Shown: piece by piece, positions 61,145 to 64,000 of the stretch
Layout of the letters: every line of letters begins with the position of its first letter
Numbering within the stretch: position 1 is the first letter of the stretch
Assembly: GCF_000001735.4 (NCBI RefSeq)
Contig: NC_003074.8
Location: forward strand, 1,178,101-1,242,100
DNA length: 64,000 bases
Direction of reading: 5' to 3'
Source: Arabidopsis thaliana
Lineage: Eukaryota; Streptophyta; Magnoliopsida; Brassicales; Brassicaceae
Notes under the pieces: model-generated
The model's database searches: none
What the model saw: only the letters and a program-made list of their open reading frames with translations
Told to the model about the DNA's origin: nothing
Made by a program: the position numbers and the translations under genes

Positions 61145-63503
61145 CTAATCCGGTATTTGCTGCTCGTAATCTCCATTCTCCGACGACTCATGTCCTATCC
61201 TTCCTGCACAAGATTACATCCATCAGCGTTTCAAGCCATTGCCACAACGGAGAAGAGCTTTAGCCTGTAATCTTCTAGAACTCTACAAAATACTAATTTC
61301 CACCAATCTCCATAGCAATTCTAATCTGTCCTTGTTTGGATTTAAGGGTTTGAACTTTGATGAAGAAAGATGACATCTTTCGAGAAGTTTTGAGCTTTTT
61401 TGTTACCTGACAAATCATACCCGCCACCGCCTCTGCCATCATGACCGCTGTTGCCTCCTCCGCGCCATTCAGATGGCCTGGAATGTGTCATGTGTATCCC
61501 CTGCGGCGCTTGCATCATGAAATGATGAGGTCCACCCAAACCGGCTTGATGATGATGATGATCATGTTGCTCGTCGTTTCCCCTCATTGGATTTCTTCCC
61601 GTAGATTCCATACCAGGAGGGAAACCCATGCCAAGCAACTGTCCAGAGCTTACAGGAGAAGTTAACCGACTTCCACTGTTTGAAGCATCCCCTTTCCCAC
61701 CACTCCCGGCGGCATCCTTCTTTCTATCAAGCTGAAACGTACCAAGAATCACCTGCATTTGCACAAATCTAAGGCGATCAATCAAAGCCAGACCTCCTAT
61801 CTTAGGAAATGATCAGTTTTGTGTAAGATGGTTGGAAACAATAACAATGTTTCAATATATGCAAGTTGAAACTATGATACAACAGAATTGTACCTGAACC
61901 GGGCCAGCAGCTGTGAGATGGCTACCAATCGCTCCACCGATGATCTGACCATCTGAAGCAGATAAAGAAACGCTAAGGCCGCCGGATTTACCACCTTGTT
62001 CAGTTCGGATATAGGATCCAGATAGTGAGAGAATCTCGTATTGACCCTGAATAAATTTTTTGAAATTTGAGGCAAGTTTAACAATGATATGCAAACTTCA
62101 AAGAAAGTATCTGAATTAAGAATCTCTTTGCTTTATCAACATGCTAACTGTATTGTGTATCAATTTTCCTCTATCACACAGAATAGAGAGAAAGGATCAG
62201 AAAGAAAAAACCCTCCTCTCCCCTTTGGAAAGAAACAACAAAGAAGCAAGCTGAGTACTATTTTACTGCAAGAGAAAATCACCTCATATGGTAAGTTGCC
62301 TCCTGATGGAGCCGGTTGGCGCAAGGATGCATTAGAGATAGTGCCTGATGCAGAAAGAACGCATAGTTCATGCTTGCTTTGGTTTGCGAACATCATAATT
62401 TTCTGGACCACATCCTGACAGTATCACAAAGAGAACACTTAGAATCATTAAGGATCCTCCTCGATTTGCATTAGTATCAATGAAACAAAAAGAGAAATAG
62501 AATGACTTAGAATTGAAAGAATGATAGATATTGTGCCTACACCAACAAATCTCTATTACAAGTAAGGATCTTGAGTGTACAAGAACATGACATACCTCGC
62601 CAGGAGCTATATTAACAATATGCGGAGTAAAACATTGTCCAGTTTTCCCTGCACCAACAAAAAACTTGTAGTAAAGCTCAGAGTATAACACAAATTCCAG
62701 AATATAACTAAAGGATCACTTGAAAGATACTCAATGGGATCTAAAAAAGAAACAAATTGATAAACTATACAAACAAGAATCTAACTACACAATCTTCAGT
62801 GTAATTAAGAAACTCAAGATGTAAATCTACTGCTGTAAATTATACATAATGCTAATTCAAGGCACTTACGTCTCAAATCACACCAACGAATTAACAGCTA
62901 AAGAATCAAAATTTAAGAATTGGGAGATTAATCATTGACCTTAAAGTTGGAAACTTTAGATATCAAATTGACCAACGATAAGATTCAAAAGAAGAAAAGA
63001 TTAAACCCACCGACAGAACCAAGCTGAGATTTCTTGGATGACCCGGAATTAGTCGATACCGTACCACCGGTAACAGCAGCAAGCTCTCGCCTCTGTTTAG
63101 CAGACGAACTACTCGCAGAAGACGCCAATTTCTTAGCCGCTAGGGCTTGTTCCGGCGTCACATACTTTCTTGGTCGACCCCTCTTCCTCTTTACCGGCTC
63201 CATCGGCGCCGTCACAGCCGAGGACGGAACTGAATGAGGGTACACCGCGAGAGAAGATGACCCATCATTAGGCTGGTGCTGTGGCTGAGGCTGCGGAGGG
63301 AAAAGCCCATTGTTGGAAGATGGAACGGCGTTTCCGGTAGAAGCGGTGGTTGCTACGGTGGTTGGAAGGTGGTGATGGTGCTGTAGTTGGTGGTGGAAGT
63401 AAGGAGAAGTGAGTCGTTGCTGCTGCTGCTGTTGCTGTTGCTGTTGGTGGAGGTGATGGAGCTGTTGTTGTTGGTGGTGATGGTGGCTTTCGTTAGGATC
63501 CAT
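61145..63503 (-). CDS. AHL14: AT-hook and PPC/DUF296 nuclear protein AHL14
   Basis: Six exons: 63503-63011, 62648-62596, 62414-62283, 62046-61894, 61752-61407 and 61203-61145, about 411 residues. The N-terminus is His/Gln-rich with a poly-Gln run near residues 20-29. An AT-hook of the RGRPRKY type lies at residues 107-114. The PPC domain starts at FTPHIVNIAPGEDVVQKIM and includes ASLRQPAPSGG, GQYEILSLSGSYI, and QIIGGAIGSHLTAAGPVQVILGTF. A His/Met/Gly-rich tail follows. The intron-rich structure and RGRPRKY hook put it in clade B (type II), unlike AHL19. The last exon was found downstream of the long frame and ends QQIPD. I believe it is At3g04590. Confidence 0.92.
63414..63475 (-). repeat. 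AHL14: CAG/CAA triplet run encoding poly-Gln in AHL14
   Basis: On the minus strand the codons CAA/CAG repeat with His codons between, giving runs of Gln near residues 11-29. Such triplet runs are often length-variable. Confidence 0.8.
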
Positions 63504-64000
63504 TCCTTTTTAGAGAGATACGCACAAAAATAAGAATTTCTAGAGAGAGAGAGTTAGGGATTTTTTTTCATTTTTTCTTTTTGCATTTTTTTTTGTTTTC
63601 TTTTAGGGTTTTATTATTTTATACTTATATATTAATCGATAAGAAGGAAGATGATGAGATAGAATCTCAACCGTTAGATCTTCTAGATTTGACTTAAGAT
63701 GTTTTTGACTTATGTGTGTTAAAGCATCTCTTCTTTTTACCCTTTTTTATCTGTTTTTATTTCTCGAGGAAACAGAAATTTAATTTTTTCAGAGGGAAAC
63801 GAAAGATCACTCACTCACCTTCTCAGTTTTTCACTTTTCTCTAGTCATTTAGTACATGGTTGATTTAACATATCCTCCAATTTCAAAGAAACCATGATTT
63901 GAATGATTAAAAGAAAATGATAAAGTCAATGGGGGTGTAACAAAAAGATTGAACTCCTTTTTCAACTTTGCATTCGTCAACATTGGTATTCAACAAAGGC
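63504..64000. other. Upstream region of AHL14
   Basis: Probable 5' leader (GA run at 63543-63553 on the plus strand, T runs) and promoter of AHL14, cut by the window edge. No other gene. Confidence 0.5.

Noticed and set aside
1-64000. CRISPR array, operon or prokaryotic mobile element
   Set aside because: No regularly spaced repeats; genes have introns, plant targeting signals and plant-specific domains.

Overview
The window is plant nuclear DNA, almost certainly Arabidopsis thaliana. I recognise the gene order as the upper arm of chromosome 3, around loci At3g04440 to At3g04590. Locus names come from memory; gene structures were read from the sequence. Genes are compact, introns are mostly 75-500 bp with GT..AG ends, intergenic DNA is AT-rich, and there is no large intact transposon.

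Left part (1-22 kb): a choline-transporter-like membrane protein (+), a broken gene for a probable plastid protein (+), the MYB-CC factor PHL13 (+), the peroxisomal RING protein PEX12 (+), an ankyrin/GPCR-chaperone-domain protein (-), a diphthine-ammonia ligase fused to two RidA-like domains (-), and a small split gene of unknown function (+).

Middle (22-42 kb): the 32-exon exportin-4 gene (+), an isolated Neprosin-domain gene fragment (+), an RRM protein with a GC-AG intron (-), LSH2 (ALOG factor, -), THA2 (threonine aldolase, -) and a tRNA-Arg(CCG).

Right part (42-64 kb): PPCK2 (PEP carboxylase kinase, +), two tandemly duplicated defensin-like genes (+), the Rubisco assembly chaperone RAF1 (+), a conserved unknown protein with a duplicated small exon (-), AHL19 (+), the ethylene receptor EIN4 (-) and AHL14 (-).

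The genes do not form a pathway; they are independent plant transcription units. The less ordinary signals are: a pair of about 275-bp non-coding repeats at 2985-3259 and 20610-20886, one of them in an intron; a 21-nt exact repeat linking 392-412 to the last exon of the broken gene; that broken gene's two splice junctions, each one base short; the Neprosin remnant; and a tandem duplication around the defensin genes that also carries upstream sequence. I found no CRISPR array, prokaryotic operon or clear novel enzymatic system.
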